The notes under the pieces are model-generated. The model saw only the letters and a program-made list of their open reading frames with translations. It did not search any database and was not told the origin of the DNA. A stretch of DNA of 64,000 nt from positions 3,084,687 through 3,148,686 of the forward strand of contig NZ_CP011883.2 in NCBI RefSeq assembly GCF_000340435.2, given 5' to 3'. This stretch comes from Mycobacterium haemophilum DSM 44634 (GTDB lineage: Bacteria; Actinomycetota; Actinomycetes; Mycobacteriales; Mycobacteriaceae). Below are positions 1 through 11,066 of this stretch, piece after piece (position 1 is the stretch's first letter; each line of letters begins with the position of its first letter). The position numbers were made by a program, and so were the translations under genes.

Positions 1-3000
1 CTGGGTGCCGAGCATGAACGGCGTCACCTTGACCAACTGCGACACAAGTTCGGGGATGCGGTTGCGGTCATTGGCCGTCCGGCATACACCTGCGCCGGAT
101 TCGCCGCCGCCGCCGAGGCGACCCAGCGCGCCATCGCCAACCGTGCTCCGGCGGTGTATCAGGCCACGATGTTCGACGGCCGCTTCGTCGGGTTCGCCGA
201 CTTCCTGGTACGAGACGGCGAGCACTATCGGGTCGTTGATACCAAGCTGGCACGCTCGCCGAAAGTCACCGCGCTGTTGCAGCTGGCGGCCTACGCCGAT
301 GCGCTGGCCGGCTCGGGCGTCCCGGTGGCAGCGGAGGCCGAGCTGCGGCTGGGCGACGGAACGGTCGTCTGCTACCGTGTCTGCGACCTGATCCCGGTTT
401 ACCGGTCTCAGCGCGCGCTCCTGCAGCGGCTGCTCGACCAGCACTATGCCGCAGGCACGGCGGTGCGCTGGGAAGACGACGGGGTGCGGGCCTGTTTTCG
501 CTGTCCGCAGTGCACCGAACAGCTGCGTGCGACCGACGATCTGCTGCTGATCGCGGGTATGCGAGTAAGCCAGCGCGACAAGCTGCTTGACGTCGGCATC
601 ACTACCATCGCCGAGCTGGCCGATCATTCCGGCCCGGTACCCGACCTGTCGTCCAGCGCGCTCAGCATGTTAGCCGCACAGGCCAAACTGCAAGTCCGCC
701 AACGTGACACCAGTACTGCGCAGTTCGAGATCGTTGACCCGCAACCGCTGGCGCTGTTACCCGAGCCGGATCCCGGTGACCTGTTCTTCGACTTCGAGGG
801 TGATCCGCTATGGACGGTCGACGGCCAAGAATGGGGTCTGGAATACCTGTTCGGCATCTTGGAGGCCGGACCCGCCGGGACCTTTCGCCCGCTGTGGGCG
901 CACAACCGGGTGGACGAACGCCAGGCGCTCACTGAATTTCTGGCGATGGTGGCCAAGCGTCGTAAGCGTCGACCGCAGATGCACATCTACCATTACGCAC
1001 CCTACGAGAAGACTGCGCTGTTGCGGCTTGCCGGACGATACGGGGTCGGCGAGGATGAAGTCGACGAGCTACTGCGCAGCGGCACGTTGGTTGACCTTTA
1101 CCCGTTGGTACGCAAGAGCATTCGCGTAGGCGCCGAATCGTTTAGCCTGAAGGCGCTGGAGCCGCTGTATATGGGGGCGCAACTGCGCGCCGGCGACGTA
1201 ACCACCGCCGCCGACTCGATCACCTGCTACGGGCGGTACTGCGAATTGCGTGCCGCCGGCAGCTTAGACGAGGCGGCAACCGTGCTCAAGGAGATCGAAG
1301 ACTACAACCACTACGACTGCAGGTCCACTCGCGAACTGCGCAACTGGCTGCTGCTGCGCGCGTACGAAGCCGGCGTCGTACCGGTTGGCGCCCAACCAGT
1401 TCCCGAGGGGAACACCATCCAGAACGGCGACGATGCAACGTTGTCGGCCTTGTCGAGTTTCACCGGCGATGCCGCCGTCGGCGACCGCACACCCGAGCAG
1501 ACCGCGGTCGCCTTGGTGGCCGCGGCGCGCGGCTACCATCGACGCGAGGACAAGCCGTTCTGGTGGGGGCACTTCGACCGGCTGAACTTCCCTGTTGACG
1601 AGTGGGCCGACAACACAGACGTCTTCGTTGCCGACGACGCGTCGGTCATCGTCGATTGGCACACGCCACCTCGCGCACGCAAGCCGCAGCGACGGGTGCG
1701 GCTGCGCGGCGGGCTGGCACGTGGCGACCTCAGTTCGGCGGTTTTTGCACTCTATGAGCCTCCCGCTCCGCCGGCTATGGCCGTCCATCCCGACCGGCGG
1801 GCCGCCGGCCGAGCCGAGGTTATCGAGGCCGACGACCTGACGGTACCCACCGAGGTGGTCATCGTCGAGCGAGTAGGCAATGACGGCAACATGTTTCACC
1901 AGTTACCGTTCGCGCTGACCCCCGGGCCACCGATAGCAACAACGGCCCTGCGGGATTCGATCGAAGCAACGGCCAGTGCGCTGGCCGCCAGCTTGCCGCA
2001 ACTACCCCGCACCGCGCTGGTCGACATTCTGCTGCGCCGCGCTCCCCAAACCCGCAGCGGCACCCCACTACCGCGCGGCACCGATACGGTCGCCGACATC
2101 ACCGCTGCGGTGCTGGACCTGGATTCGTCGTACCTGGCCGTGCACGGACCACCCGGGACCGGCAAGACGCACACCGCCGCGCACGTAATCACGCGATTGG
2201 TCAGCAACCATGCCTGGCGCATTGGCGTTGTCGCGCAATCGCACGCCGCGGTGGAGAACCTCTTGGACGGCGTGATCGCAGCCGGCCTCGATCCGCGACG
2301 AGTCGCAAAGAAACGGCATGACCGCAGCGCTCCGCGCTGGCAGGAGATCGACGCGAACGATTACCCCGCTTTTATCGCCGACCCCGACGGATGCGTAATC
2401 GGTGGTACAGCATGGGATTTCGCCAATCGCAGTCGTGTTCCACCGGGAAGCCTACATTTGCTGGTAATCGACGAGGCCGGCCAGTTTTGTTTGGCCAACA
2501 CCATCGCCGTCGCGCCCGCGGCGGCGAATCTCATGCTGCTCGGCGACCCGCAACAGCTACCACAGGTCAGTCAGGGCACTCATCCCGAACCGGTCGATAT
2601 TTCCGCGTTGGATTGGCTGGTTGATGGTCAGCGAACCCTGCCCGATGAACGCGGCTACTTTCTGGACCGCTCCTTCCGGATGCATCCTGCGGTCTGTGCC
2701 GCAGTCTCGACACTGTCCTACGAAGGCAGACTGCATGCCCACGCCGAGTACACGGCAGCGCGGCGCCTCGACCAGTATCAGCCCGGCGTGCACGTGCTTG
2801 CCGTTCACCACCAAGGCAACTCGACAGAGAGCCCCGAGGAGGCCGATGCCGTCACCGCCGAGATCCAGCGGCTGCTCGGCACGCCGTGGACCGACGAGCA
2901 CGGCACCCGGCCGTTGGACGTCTCCGACGTCTTAGTGCTGGCACCGTATAACGCCCAGGTGGCGCTGGTGCGTCAACGATTGATGTCGGCCGGGCTCGGT

Positions 3001-3336
3001 GGGGTGCGGGTCGGAACAGTGGATAAGTTTCAGGGCGGGCAGGCTCCGGTAGTCTTTATCTCGATGACCGCCTCGTCTGTTGACGTGGTACCACGTGGAA
3101 TTTCGTTCCTGTTCAACAGGAATCGGCTTAACGTCGCCGTCAGTCGGGCACAATATGCGGCAGTGATCGTACGCTCGGAGACGCTGACCGAGTACCTGCC
3201 TGCCACGCCCGGTGGCCTGATTGACTTGGGCGCATTTTTGACGCTGGCGGCATTCGATGTGGCCGGCGGACCGGAATCTAGTGATGATCGCAAGTGCGGC
3301 GAAGCCGGGCGCAGCGGGTCATCACCATCGACCTAG
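1..3336 (+). CDS. RecB-like nuclease / DNA helicase, 5'-truncated by window edge (Rv1251c-like)
   Basis: The frame is open from base 1, so the start lies outside the window; 1111 residues are visible. From the N-terminus: a RecB-type nuclease core (D80, K82 and the Q94-L-A-x-Y-A motif), a cysteine cluster CFRCPQC, an RNase H-like exonuclease segment around DFEGD (264-268), then a superfamily 1 helicase with Walker A GPPGTGKT (716-723), DEAG (824-827), GDPQQLP (848 on), SFRMHP, DKFQGGQ and NVAVSR. The architecture fits the TM0106-type RecB nuclease fused to a Dna2/Upf1-like helicase, so a role in DNA or RNA processing is likely; the substrate is unknown. The last 16-18 codons lie inside a dispersed repeat element (3281-3326). 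It converges with the MFS gene, 6 bases apart. Confidence 0.88.
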   Translation: MGAEHERRHLDQLRHKFGDAVAVIGRPAYTCAGFAAAAEATQRAIANRAPAVYQATMFDGRFVGFADFLVRDGEHYRVVDTKLARSPKVTALLQLAAYADALAGSGVPVAAEAELRLGDGTVVCYRVCDLIPVYRSQRALLQRLLDQHYAAGTAVRWEDDGVRACFRCPQCTEQLRATDDLLLIAGMRVSQRDKLLDVGITTIAELADHSGPVPDLSSSALSMLAAQAKLQVRQRDTSTAQFEIVDPQPLALLPEPDPGDLFFDFEGDPLWTVDGQEWGLEYLFGILEAGPAGTFRPLWAHNRVDERQALTEFLAMVAKRRKRRPQMHIYHYAPYEKTALLRLAGRYGVGEDEVDELLRSGTLVDLYPLVRKSIRVGAESFSLKALEPLYMGAQLRAGDVTTAADSITCYGRYCELRAAGSLDEAATVLKEIEDYNHYDCRSTRELRNWLLLRAYEAGVVPVGAQPVPEGNTIQNGDDATLSALSSFTGDAAVGDRTPEQTAVALVAAARGYHRREDKPFWWGHFDRLNFPVDEWADNTDVFVADDASVIVDWHTPPRARKPQRRVRLRGGLARGDLSSAVFALYEPPAPPAMAVHPDRRAAGRAEVIEADDLTVPTEVVIVERVGNDGNMFHQLPFALTPGPPIATTALRDSIEATASALAASLPQLPRTALVDILLRRAPQTRSGTPLPRGTDTVADITAAVLDLDSSYLAVHGPPGTGKTHTAAHVITRLVSNHAWRIGVVAQSHAAVENLLDGVIAAGLDPRRVAKKRHDRSAPRWQEIDANDYPAFIADPDGCVIGGTAWDFANRSRVPPGSLHLLVIDEAGQFCLANTIAVAPAAANLMLLGDPQQLPQVSQGTHPEPVDISALDWLVDGQRTLPDERGYFLDRSFRMHPAVCAAVSTLSYEGRLHAHAEYTAARRLDQYQPGVHVLAVHHQGNSTESPEEADAVTAEIQRLLGTPWTDEHGTRPLDVSDVLVLAPYNAQVALVRQRLMSAGLGGVRVGTVDKFQGGQAPVVFISMTASSVDVVPRGISFLFNRNRLNVAVSRAQYAAVIVRSETLTEYLPATPGGLIDLGAFLTLAAFDVAGGPESSDDRKCGEAGRSGSSPST
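3281..3326 (-). repeat. Dispersed 46-bp GC-rich element, copy 1
   Basis: The reverse complement of this stretch (GGTGATGACCCGCTGCG at its start, CTTGCGATCATC near its end) matches 27249-27294 almost base for base and resembles the pair at 39935-40035. This copy is translated as the C-terminal tail of the helicase gene; the others are intergenic. Confidence 0.75.
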
Positions 3337-3342
3337 GTAAGA

Positions 3343-5205
3343 CTATCTACCGGACGCGTGCCGGCCATAGCTGACGGGATCGTCCGGATCGCGACGGTAA
3401 TGCCGATTTGGCGGTGTCGGGCGGAATCGCTGCTCGCCGTCGACGTGAGTGCCGTTGCGGGTCAAGCCAATCGGTTCAGTTTGAGACGATACCGAATCGG
3501 AATCGGCGAGCAAACTGTGCCGCGATTCCACGGGATCGCTGTGCCATGCGTCGGCGGGGGTCGGCTGCGGGTGTTGGAACCGCACCATTATCGGTTCGGT
3601 ATCGCACACCGATTCGTTCTGCGCATTCAGCGTCACGTCGATGTCGGGCTCGCGATGAAGTATCAACTCGACGTAGTCATCATTATCGTCGTCATAGCCA
3701 CTGTCACGGTCGCCATTTTCGGAGACGGGGCCGGGTCGCTCGCCGACCGCACGGCTCATCGCCGAAGCCGTGCCGCCGACCACGAACAGCGCCGCGATAA
3801 TTCCGAACAAGGCGATGAACGCGGGCAGCAACATCGACTCCGACATCGCGGCCGCGAACGGGCCGCGCAGCCAGTCGGGCAACGCCAAGGCGTTGGAGCC
3901 CGCGGGCGCGTGCCCGCCGCGCGGGATCGACGGTAGCTCGGCACTGATCCGCGACGTCATGAATGCGGCCATGCCCGCGCTGCCGAGCACGGCTCCGAGC
4001 TGGCGGATCGAGTTGTACACAGCAGAGCTCGCACCGGCGAGCTGCGGCGCCAGGTTGCGGGTCGCGGTGGCGGTCAGCGGCGACCACACGAACGCCAGCC
4101 CAGCACCGATTGCACTGAGCGGCAACACCAACCGCCAGATTGGTGTGCCCGGGGCCATCTCGAACGAGAGCCACGTCTGCGCGATCGCCAGCATCGAAAA
4201 GCCGAAACCGAGCACGGGCCGCGGGTGGTACCTGTCGATGATCATGCCGGCAACTGGCGCCAGCACCGCGTTGGTGATCGCCAGCGGCGCGATCAGCAGC
4301 GCCGAGCGGGTCGGCGACAGTCCGCACACCGCCTGCGCATAGAACATCAGCGGTAGCAGCGCCATCGTCGCGAACGCCACAATCGCTGCCCCGACGTTGC
4401 ACAGGCTGAAGTCCCGGTCGCCGAAGATATTTAGTGGGATCAGCGGCTCGCCGGTGTTGACTGCCTGCCAGTAGACGAATGTCGCCAGGAACCCAACACC
4501 TGCCACGAGGGTCGCCCAGATCCACGGCGCCCAATGAGCGGTTTGCCCCTGCTGCAGCCCGAAGACGATCAGAAACGTGCCCGCCCCAGACAGCCCGACC
4601 CCGACCAGGTCAAACCGGTGCCCCTGGGTGGGCAGCACCGGCACCAACCAAACCGCCAGTGCCAAGCCGACGATGCCGACGGGGACGTTAACGAAGAAAA
4701 TCCACTGCCAGCCCAGCCCGTCGACCAGCGCGCCGCCGGCCAACGGCCCCAACAGGCTGGCGGCGCCGGCGGTCGCCCCCCACACGCTCATCGCGGCACC
4801 GCGGCGCTGCGTGGGAAAGATCCGGGTGATCGTCGACAAAGTTTGCGGGGTAAGCACCCCAGCGCCAACGCCTTGCACGACCCGAGCGGCGATCAGCATG
4901 GCGGCGCTGCCCGACAACCCACACCACGCCGAAGCGACGGTGAACACCACCAGGCCGATCAGGTAGAGGTTCTTGGGGCCGAACCGATCGCCCAGCCGCC
5001 CGGCCACCAGCAACACCACCGCATACCCCAGCAAGTAGGCGCTGGTCACCCAGACCACCGTGTTATACCCGACACGCAAGTCGGCCATAATGGTCGGGTT
5101 CGCGATGGCGACGATGTTCGAATCGAGCACGATCATGAAGAAGCCGGTCATCATCGCCCACAGCGCATACCACGGGTTTGCGGAGTCGATGCGAGCCGAC
5201 GTCAT
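3343..5205 (-). CDS. MFS drug-efflux transporter, DHA2 (14-TM) family (Rv1250-like)
   Basis: 620 residues. Predicted to be a proton-coupled efflux pump of the EmrB/QacA type in the inner membrane; the substrate is not known. The loop 2-3 motif A ([12 protein letters not shown]) and the motif [10 protein letters not shown] are present, and hydrophobic segments fit 14 helices. A hydrophilic, aspartate-rich C-terminal tail of about 120 residues extends into the cytoplasm. The start at 5205 is chosen because GAGGTGGG precedes that ATG by 5-6 bases and the next residues begin the first membrane region; an upstream ATG at 5268 has no such support. It is divergent from the gene at 5432. Confidence 0.88.
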   Translation of the reverse strand: MTSARIDSANPWYALWAMMTGFFMIVLDSNIVAIANPTIMADLRVGYNTVVWVTSAYLLGYAVVLLVAGRLGDRFGPKNLYLIGLVVFTVASAWCGLSGSAAMLIAARVVQGVGAGVLTPQTLSTITRIFPTQRRGAAMSVWGATAGAASLLGPLAGGALVDGLGWQWIFFVNVPVGIVGLALAVWLVPVLPTQGHRFDLVGVGLSGAGTFLIVFGLQQGQTAHWAPWIWATLVAGVGFLATFVYWQAVNTGEPLIPLNIFGDRDFSLCNVGAAIVAFATMALLPLMFYAQAVCGLSPTRSALLIAPLAITNAVLAPVAGMIIDRYHPRPVLGFGFSMLAIAQTWLSFEMAPGTPIWRLVLPLSAIGAGLAFVWSPLTATATRNLAPQLAGASSAVYNSIRQLGAVLGSAGMAAFMTSRISAELPSIPRGGHAPAGSNALALPDWLRGPFAAAMSESMLLPAFIALFGIIAALFVVGGTASAMSRAVGERPGPVSENGDRDSGYDDDNDDYVELILHREPDIDVTLNAQNESVCDTEPIMVRFQHPQPTPADAWHSDPVESRHSLLADSDSVSSQTEPIGLTRNGTHVDGEQRFRPTPPNRHYRRDPDDPVSYGRHASGR

Positions 5206-5431
5206 TTGCCCACCTCGTTCAGCTCTCCTGTCCGGAATATCCCTCCCCAGCTGGTCGACAGCCCGCATCGTCGCCGACCTAAATATTCAGCCCGCATTAT
5301 TTCGGCTGGGCAACTCAACACGACGCCACCGGACTTGGTGCCGGGTGCGCGACCCGGCATGATTTCGGCTCTGCCAGCGATGACCCGAACCGGCGTTAGC
5401 CTAAAGGCACGCCATTCACAGGAGAGGCAAT

Positions 5432-6211
5432 ATGTGCGCCCGACGGAACGGTCCTCAGAATAGGTCCTGGAATAAGTCTCAGCCGGACCAAGTTCCAGCC
5501 ACTGCAGGCGGCCAGCCCAAAGCGTCCACCCGGGCATTGGCGCAGGTCATCGAGCGTAGTTCGCGGATGCAGGGCCCGGTGGCGGAGGCTTATGTGGCCC
5601 GGCTGCGACGTACACACCCAGGTGCCAGCCCGGCTGAGATCGTCGTCATGCTGGAAAAGCGTTATCTGGCCGCGTTGACCGCGAGCGGTGCGGCGGTGGG
5701 TTCGGCGGCCACGTTGCCTGGGGTCGGGACGTTGGCTGCGGTGTCTGCGGGCGCCGGTGAAACGGTGTTCTTCCTGGAGGCGACCGCGGTCTTCGTCCTG
5801 GCGACCGCATCGGTGTACGGCATCCCCGCCAACCACCGGGAACGACGCCGCGCGCTGGTGTTGGCTGTGCTGGTCGGAGACGACACCAGGCGCGCCATCG
5901 GTGAACTGATCGGTCCGGGCCGCACCAATGGGGGGTGGCTGGCGGAGGGCATGGCCTCGCTGCCGCTATCGACGTGGGCCCGGTTGAACACACGGATGCT
6001 CAAGTACGTCGTCAAACGGTACACGGTGCGTCGCGGAGCGCTGATGTTCGGCAAGATGCTGCCGGTCGGTATCGGCGCCGCGGTGGGCGGCGCTGGCAAC
6101 CGCATAGTGGGCAAGAAGATTGTCCACAATGCCCGCAACGCGTTCGGCACCGCGCCGTCGCGCTGGCCAGCCACCCTGGTCCTGCTGCCGGCGGTTCATG
6201 AGGCTGGTTAG
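5432..6211 (+). CDS. Conserved membrane protein (Rv1249c-like)
   Basis: 259 residues. An N-terminal hydrophilic part of about 75 residues is followed by a hydrophobic stretch rich in Ala, Gly and Val (about 88-135) that could form two membrane segments, then basic segments and a glycine-rich hydrophobic patch near 210-225. AGGAGAGG lies 5 bases before the ATG. It sits between the divergent MFS gene and kgd, as its homologue does in M. tuberculosis. No enzymatic motif was recognised, so its function is unknown. Confidence 0.75.
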   Translation: MCARRNGPQNRSWNKSQPDQVPATAGGQPKASTRALAQVIERSSRMQGPVAEAYVARLRRTHPGASPAEIVVMLEKRYLAALTASGAAVGSAATLPGVGTLAAVSAGAGETVFFLEATAVFVLATASVYGIPANHRERRRALVLAVLVGDDTRRAIGELIGPGRTNGGWLAEGMASLPLSTWARLNTRMLKYVVKRYTVRRGALMFGKMLPVGIGAAVGGAGNRIVGKKIVHNARNAFGTAPSRWPATLVLLPAVHEAG

Positions 6212-6396
6212 ACGTCAACTAGGCGCAGAGCCCCGGTCTGTCTGGCTAATCGCAGCCGAAGCGATAGCCTTTATGGGGGGCGGAGACCGTTCAAGACCGC
6301 GGCGGGTGCGAGGGTACCCCGCCAACCAGAGTGCAGAAAGTGGCAGGCGTCGCGCAATGCGCTTGCAGGACAGAAGAATCGAGGCGAACAGCGGCC

Positions 6397-9300
6397 GTGG
6401 CCAACATAAGTTCACCATTCGGGCAAAACGAATGGCTGGTCGAAGAGATGTACCGCAAGTTCCGCGACGACCCCTCCTCGGTCGATCCCAGCTGGCACGA
6501 ATTCCTGGTTGACTACAACCCCGAATCGACCGCCGAACAGGTACTTGCGGCCCCGACCTCCGCTGACAGACAACCCGCGGCCGCGCCTCAAGCGAAGCCA
6601 GCTGCGGCCGCTGAGCCGGCAGCGAGCAAGGCCAAGCCCGCGGCCACCCCAGCGGTAGCCAACGGACCAGCCGGCCCTGCCGCAGTCCCCGCCAAAGCCG
6701 CCACTGCCGCGCCTGCCGAAGGTGACCAGTTGCAGGTGCTGCGCGGCGCCGCCGCAGCGGTCGTCAAGAATATGTCCGCGTCGCTGGACGTGCCGACAGC
6801 GACCAGTGTGCGCGCCGTTCCGGCCAAGCTGATGATCGACAACCGGATCGTCATCAACAACCAGCTCAAGCGCAACCGCGGCGGGAAGATCTCCTTCACG
6901 CATTTGCTGGGCTACGCCGTGGTGCAGGCGGTCAAACAGTTCCCGAACATCAACCGGCACTACGCGGAGATTGACGGCAAGCCCACCGCGGTGACGCCGG
7001 CCCACACCAATCTCGGCCTAGCGATCGACCTGCACGGTAAAGACGGCAAGCGGTCCTTGGTGGTGGCCGGCATCAAGCGCTGCGAAGAACTGCGATTCGC
7101 GCAGTTCGTCACCGCCTATGAAGATATCGTCCGCCGGGCCCGCGACGGCAAACTGACCGCCGAAGACTTTGCCGGCGTCACGATCTCACTGACCAACCCC
7201 GGCACTATCGGCACCGTGCATTCGGTGCCGCGGCTGATGGCTGGCCAGGGCGCCATCATCGGCGTGGGCGCCATGGAATACCCCGCCGAGTTTCAAGGCG
7301 CCAGCGCCGAGCGCATCGCCGAATTGGGTATCGGCAAACTGATCACCCTGACTTCGACCTACGACCACCGCATCATCCAGGGCGCAGAATCGGGTGACTT
7401 CCTGCGCACGATCCACGAAATGCTGCTCTCGGACAGCTTCTGGGACGAGATCTTCCGCGAGCTTTCCATCCCGTACCTGCCGGTGCGCTGGCGCACTGAC
7501 AACCCAGACTCGATCGTCGACAAGAACGCTCGCGTCATGGAGTTGATCGCGGCCTACCGCAACCGCGGCCATCTGATGGCCGACATCGATCCGCTACGGT
7601 TGGATAACACCCGCTTCCGCAGTCACCCGGACCTCGACGTGCTGACTCACGGCCTGACGCTGTGGGACCTGGATCGGGTATTCAAGGTCAATGGCTTTGG
7701 CGGTTGTGAATACAAGAAGCTGCGTGACGTGCTGGGCTTGCTTCGCGACGCCTACTGCCGCCATATCGGCGTGGAGTACACCCACATGCTCGACCCCGAA
7801 CAACAGGAGTGGCTACAACAGCGGGTCGAGACTAAGCACGTCAAACCGACTGTGGCCGAACAGAAATATATCCTGAGCAAGCTTAACGCGGCCGAAGCCT
7901 TTGAAACGTTCCTGCATACCAAGTACGTCGGGCAGAAGCGGTTCTCGCTGGAAGGCGCCGAGAGCGTCATCCCGATGATGGATGCAGCGATCGACCAGTG
8001 CGCCGAGCATGGCCTGGACGAGGTGGTCATCGGCATGCCGCACCGCGGCCGGCTCAACGTCTTGGCCAACATCGTCGGCAAGCCGTACTCGCAGATCTTC
8101 ACCGAGTTCGAGGGCAATCTGAACCCAGCGCTGGCGCACGGCTCCGGCGACGTCAAATACCACCTCGGTGCTACCGGTTTGTACCTGCAGATGTTCGGCG
8201 ACAACGACATTCAGGTATCGCTGACCGCTAACCCGTCACATCTGGAAGCCGTGGACCCAGTGCTCGAAGGTCTCGTCCGGGCCAAGCAGGACCTGCTGGA
8301 CGGCGACGGTGAGCAGCGTTTCTCGGTGGTCCCGATGATGCTGCACGGGGACGCGGCCTTCGCCGGCCAGGGCGTGGTCGCCGAGACGCTCAACCTGGCG
8401 AACCTGCCCGGATACCGCGTCGGCGGCACCATCCACATCATCGTCAACAACCAGATCGGCTTCACTACCGCGCCGGAGTACTCCAGGTCCAGCGAGTACT
8501 GCACGGATGTCGCCAAGATGATCGGCGCGCCGATCTTCCACGTCAACGGCGACGACCCAGAAGCCTGCATGTGGGTAGCCAAGCTGGCCGTGGACTTCCG
8601 GCAGAGGTTTAAGAAAGACGTCGTCATCGACATGCTGTGCTACCGCCGACGTGGGCATAACGAAGGCGACGATCCGTCGATGACCAACCCGTACATGTAC
8701 GACGTCGTCGACACCAAGCGCGGCGCCCGTAAGAGCTACACCGAAGCGTTGATCGGCCGCGGCGACATTTCAATGAAGGAAGCCGAGGACGCGCTGCGCG
8801 ACTATCAGGGTCAGCTGGAGCGGGTGTTCAACGAGGTCCGCGACCTGGAGAAGCACGGCGCGCAGCCCAGCGAGTCGGTGGAGTCCGACCAGATGATCCC
8901 CGCGGGGTTGTCCACCGCGGTGGACAAGGCGCTGCTGGCCCGCATCGGCGACGCATTCCTGGCGGTACCAGAGGGTTTCACCGTGCACCCGCGGGTGCAG
9001 CCGGTGCTCGAGAAGCGCCGTGAGATGGCCTACGAAGGCAAGATCGACTGGGCTTTCGCCGAGTTGCTGGCCCTAGGGTCGCTGGTGGCGGAAGGCAAGC
9101 TGGTGCGGCTGTCGGGCCAAGACACCAAGCGCGGCACCTTCTCCCAGCGGCATTCGGTGATCATTGACCGCCACACCGGCGAGGAATTCACTCCGTTGCA
9201 GCTGCTGGCCAGCAACCCCGATGGCGGCCCCACCGGCGGCAAGTTCCTGGTCTACGACTCGCCGCTGTCGGAGTACGCCGCTGTCGGTTTCGAGTACGGC

Positions 9301-10113
9301 TACACGGTGGGCAACCCGGATGCCGTGGTGCTGTGGGAGGCGCAGTTCGGCGACTTCGTCAACGGCGCACAGTCGATCATCGACGAATTCATCAGCTCCG
9401 GTGAGGCCAAGTGGGGACAATTGTCGACGGTGGTGCTGCTACTGCCGCACGGGCACGAGGGGCAGGGCCCCGACCACACCTCCGGCCGCATCGAACGCTT
9501 CCTGCAGCTGTGGGCGGAGGGTTCGATGACGATTGCGATGCCGTCGACTCCGTCGAACTACTTCCACCTGCTGCGCCGGCATGCTCTCGACGGCATTAAG
9601 CGTCCGCTGATCGTGTTCACGCCCAAGTCGATGTTGCGCAACAAGGCCGCAGTCAGCGACATCAAGGACTTCACCGAGATCAAGTTCCGCTCGGTGCTGG
9701 AGGAACCCACCTATGAGGATGGGGTCGGCGACCGCAGCAAGGTCAGAAGAATCTTGCTGACCAGCGGCAAACTCTATTACGAGCTGGCCGCCCGCAAAGC
9801 CAAGGACCACCGGGACGACGTCGCGATCGTGCGCCTTGAGCAGCTTGCCCCGCTGCCGAGGCGTCGACTGCGCGAAACACTCGAACGCTACGCAGGCGTC
9901 CAGGAGTTCTTCTGGGTGCAGGAGGAGCCGGCCAACCAAGGCGCCTGGCCGTCGGTAGGCCTGACCTTGCCCGAGCTGCTGCCCGACCTGCTCGGCGGGA
10001 TCAAGCGCATTTCGCGCCGGGCGATGTCGGCCCCATCGTCGGGTTCGTCGAAGGTGCACGCCGTCGAGCAGCAGGAGATCCTCGATACCGCGTTTGGCGA
10101 GGGAAGCTGCTAG
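6397..10113 (+). CDS. kgd: Multifunctional 2-oxoglutarate decarboxylase / dehydrogenase E1 (KGD/SucA)
   Basis: 1238 residues, matching the mycobacterial KGD length (about 1230). It is a thiamine-diphosphate enzyme that decarboxylates 2-oxoglutarate. In mycobacteria it also acts as the E1 (with a fused E2-like acyltransferase domain) of the KDH complex and makes 2-hydroxy-3-oxoadipate. Visible parts: the N-terminal segment [16 protein letters not shown], an Ala/Pro linker (about 45-110), the E2-like domain with the active-site H324 in TYDHRI, and the E1 core with [10 protein letters not shown] and the ThDP-binding GDDPEA (718-723). The GTG at 6397 is chosen because translation from it gives the conserved family N-terminus. 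The stop overlaps the SDR start by one base. Confidence 0.97.
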   Translation: MANISSPFGQNEWLVEEMYRKFRDDPSSVDPSWHEFLVDYNPESTAEQVLAAPTSADRQPAAAPQAKPAAAAEPAASKAKPAATPAVANGPAGPAAVPAKAATAAPAEGDQLQVLRGAAAAVVKNMSASLDVPTATSVRAVPAKLMIDNRIVINNQLKRNRGGKISFTHLLGYAVVQAVKQFPNINRHYAEIDGKPTAVTPAHTNLGLAIDLHGKDGKRSLVVAGIKRCEELRFAQFVTAYEDIVRRARDGKLTAEDFAGVTISLTNPGTIGTVHSVPRLMAGQGAIIGVGAMEYPAEFQGASAERIAELGIGKLITLTSTYDHRIIQGAESGDFLRTIHEMLLSDSFWDEIFRELSIPYLPVRWRTDNPDSIVDKNARVMELIAAYRNRGHLMADIDPLRLDNTRFRSHPDLDVLTHGLTLWDLDRVFKVNGFGGCEYKKLRDVLGLLRDAYCRHIGVEYTHMLDPEQQEWLQQRVETKHVKPTVAEQKYILSKLNAAEAFETFLHTKYVGQKRFSLEGAESVIPMMDAAIDQCAEHGLDEVVIGMPHRGRLNVLANIVGKPYSQIFTEFEGNLNPALAHGSGDVKYHLGATGLYLQMFGDNDIQVSLTANPSHLEAVDPVLEGLVRAKQDLLDGDGEQRFSVVPMMLHGDAAFAGQGVVAETLNLANLPGYRVGGTIHIIVNNQIGFTTAPEYSRSSEYCTDVAKMIGAPIFHVNGDDPEACMWVAKLAVDFRQRFKKDVVIDMLCYRRRGHNEGDDPSMTNPYMYDVVDTKRGARKSYTEALIGRGDISMKEAEDALRDYQGQLERVFNEVRDLEKHGAQPSESVESDQMIPAGLSTAVDKALLARIGDAFLAVPEGFTVHPRVQPVLEKRREMAYEGKIDWAFAELLALGSLVAEGKLVRLSGQDTKRGTFSQRHSVIIDRHTGEEFTPLQLLASNPDGGPTGGKFLVYDSPLSEYAAVGFEYGYTVGNPDAVVLWEAQFGDFVNGAQSIIDEFISSGEAKWGQLSTVVLLLPHGHEGQGPDHTSGRIERFLQLWAEGSMTIAMPSTPSNYFHLLRRHALDGIKRPLIVFTPKSMLRNKAAVSDIKDFTEIKFRSVLEEPTYEDGVGDRSKVRRILLTSGKLYYELAARKAKDHRDDVAIVRLEQLAPLPRRRLRETLERYAGVQEFFWVQEEPANQGAWPSVGLTLPELLPDLLGGIKRISRRAMSAPSSGSSKVHAVEQQEILDTAFGEGSC

Positions 10114-10943
10114 TGGAGGGGTTCGCCGGCAAGGTCGCCGTGGTCACCGGCGCTGGTTCGGGTATCGGGCAAGCCTTGGCTATCGAACTGGCCCGTTCGG
10201 GTGCCAAGCTGGCGATTAGCGATGTCGACACCGAAGGGCTCGCGCAGACCGAGGAACAGCTGAAGGCGATCGGCGCGTCGGTCAAGACCGACCGACTCGA
10301 CGTGACCGAACGCGAGGCCTTCCTGGCCTATGCCGACGCGGTCAACGAGCACTTCGGCAAGGTGAACCAGATCTACAACAACGCCGGCATCGCATACACC
10401 GGGGACGTCGAGGTCAGCCAGTTCAAAGACATCGAACGGGTGATGGACGTCGATTATTGGGGTGTGGTGAACGGCACTAAGGCGTTCCTTCCGTATTTGA
10501 TCGCCTCCGGGGATGGCCACGTCGTCAACGTCTCCAGTGTGTTCGGCTTGTTCTCAGTACCGGGGCAGGCGGCATACAACGCGGCCAAGTTCGCCGTCCG
10601 CGGCTTCACCGAGGCGCTGCGCGAGGAGATGGCGTTGGCCGGCCGCCCGGTGCGGGTGACCACTGTGTACCCGGGCGGCATCAAGACCGCGATCGCCCGC
10701 AACGCCACCGCCGCCGAGGGACTCGACGTGAGCAAGATGGCCAGCCGATTCGACACGCGGGTGGCCCATACCAGCCCGCAGCGCGCCGCCCGGATCATCC
10801 TCAAAGCGGTGCACAAAAAGAAGGCGCGGGTGCTGGTCGGCCCGGATGCCAAGGTCGTGGACGTGGTGGCACGTTTGGGGGGATCTGGATATCAGCGGCT
10901 GTTCGCGCATGTGGCGAGCCGGCTGATCCCCGGTCAACGCTAA
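10113..10943 (+). CDS. Short-chain dehydrogenase/reductase (Rv1245c-like)
   Basis: 276 residues of the classical SDR family; the substrate is unknown. The NAD(P)-binding TGAGSGIG motif (12-19), NNAG (89-92), catalytic Ser 141/142, Tyr155 and Lys159 (YxxxK) are all present. The GTG start shares its first base with the kgd TAG stop (TAGTG), so translation is probably coupled to kgd. In M. tuberculosis the relBE toxin-antitoxin pair lies between these two genes (established annotation, from memory); here there is no room for it. Confidence 0.9.
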   Translation: MEGFAGKVAVVTGAGSGIGQALAIELARSGAKLAISDVDTEGLAQTEEQLKAIGASVKTDRLDVTEREAFLAYADAVNEHFGKVNQIYNNAGIAYTGDVEVSQFKDIERVMDVDYWGVVNGTKAFLPYLIASGDGHVVNVSSVFGLFSVPGQAAYNAAKFAVRGFTEALREEMALAGRPVRVTTVYPGGIKTAIARNATAAEGLDVSKMASRFDTRVAHTSPQRAARIILKAVHKKKARVLVGPDAKVVDVVARLGGSGYQRLFAHVASRLIPGQR

Positions 10944-11018
10944 AGCTGATATCGCCGCCGGCACCCCTGGTGCCCCCGGCCCGGCCACCCGCGCAGCGCT
11001 CCCGAAGGTGCGCTGTTG

Positions 11019-11063
11019 TACGGCCCACACGGCGTGTCGTTGTACCGACACGCGCCCTCGCGG
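11019..11063 (-). terminator. Candidate bidirectional terminator hairpin / dispersed 45-bp repeat, copy 1
   Basis: It lies between the convergent SDR and lpqZ. It contains a perfect 8-bp-arm hairpin, GCGTGTCG-TTGTAC-CGACACGC (11032-11053). Its reverse complement aligns over 45 positions with 26783-26827, another convergent junction. A second small hairpin, GGCACC-CCT-GGTGCC, is at 10960-10974. There is no U-tract, which is common for mycobacterial terminators. Confidence 0.5.
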
Positions 11064-11066
11064 CAA

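Noticed and set aside
4534..5463. 309-codon plus-strand frame opposite the MFS gene
   Set aside because: Composition (Gln, Pro, His, Arg) is that of an antisense frame; it also runs across the divergent promoter region.
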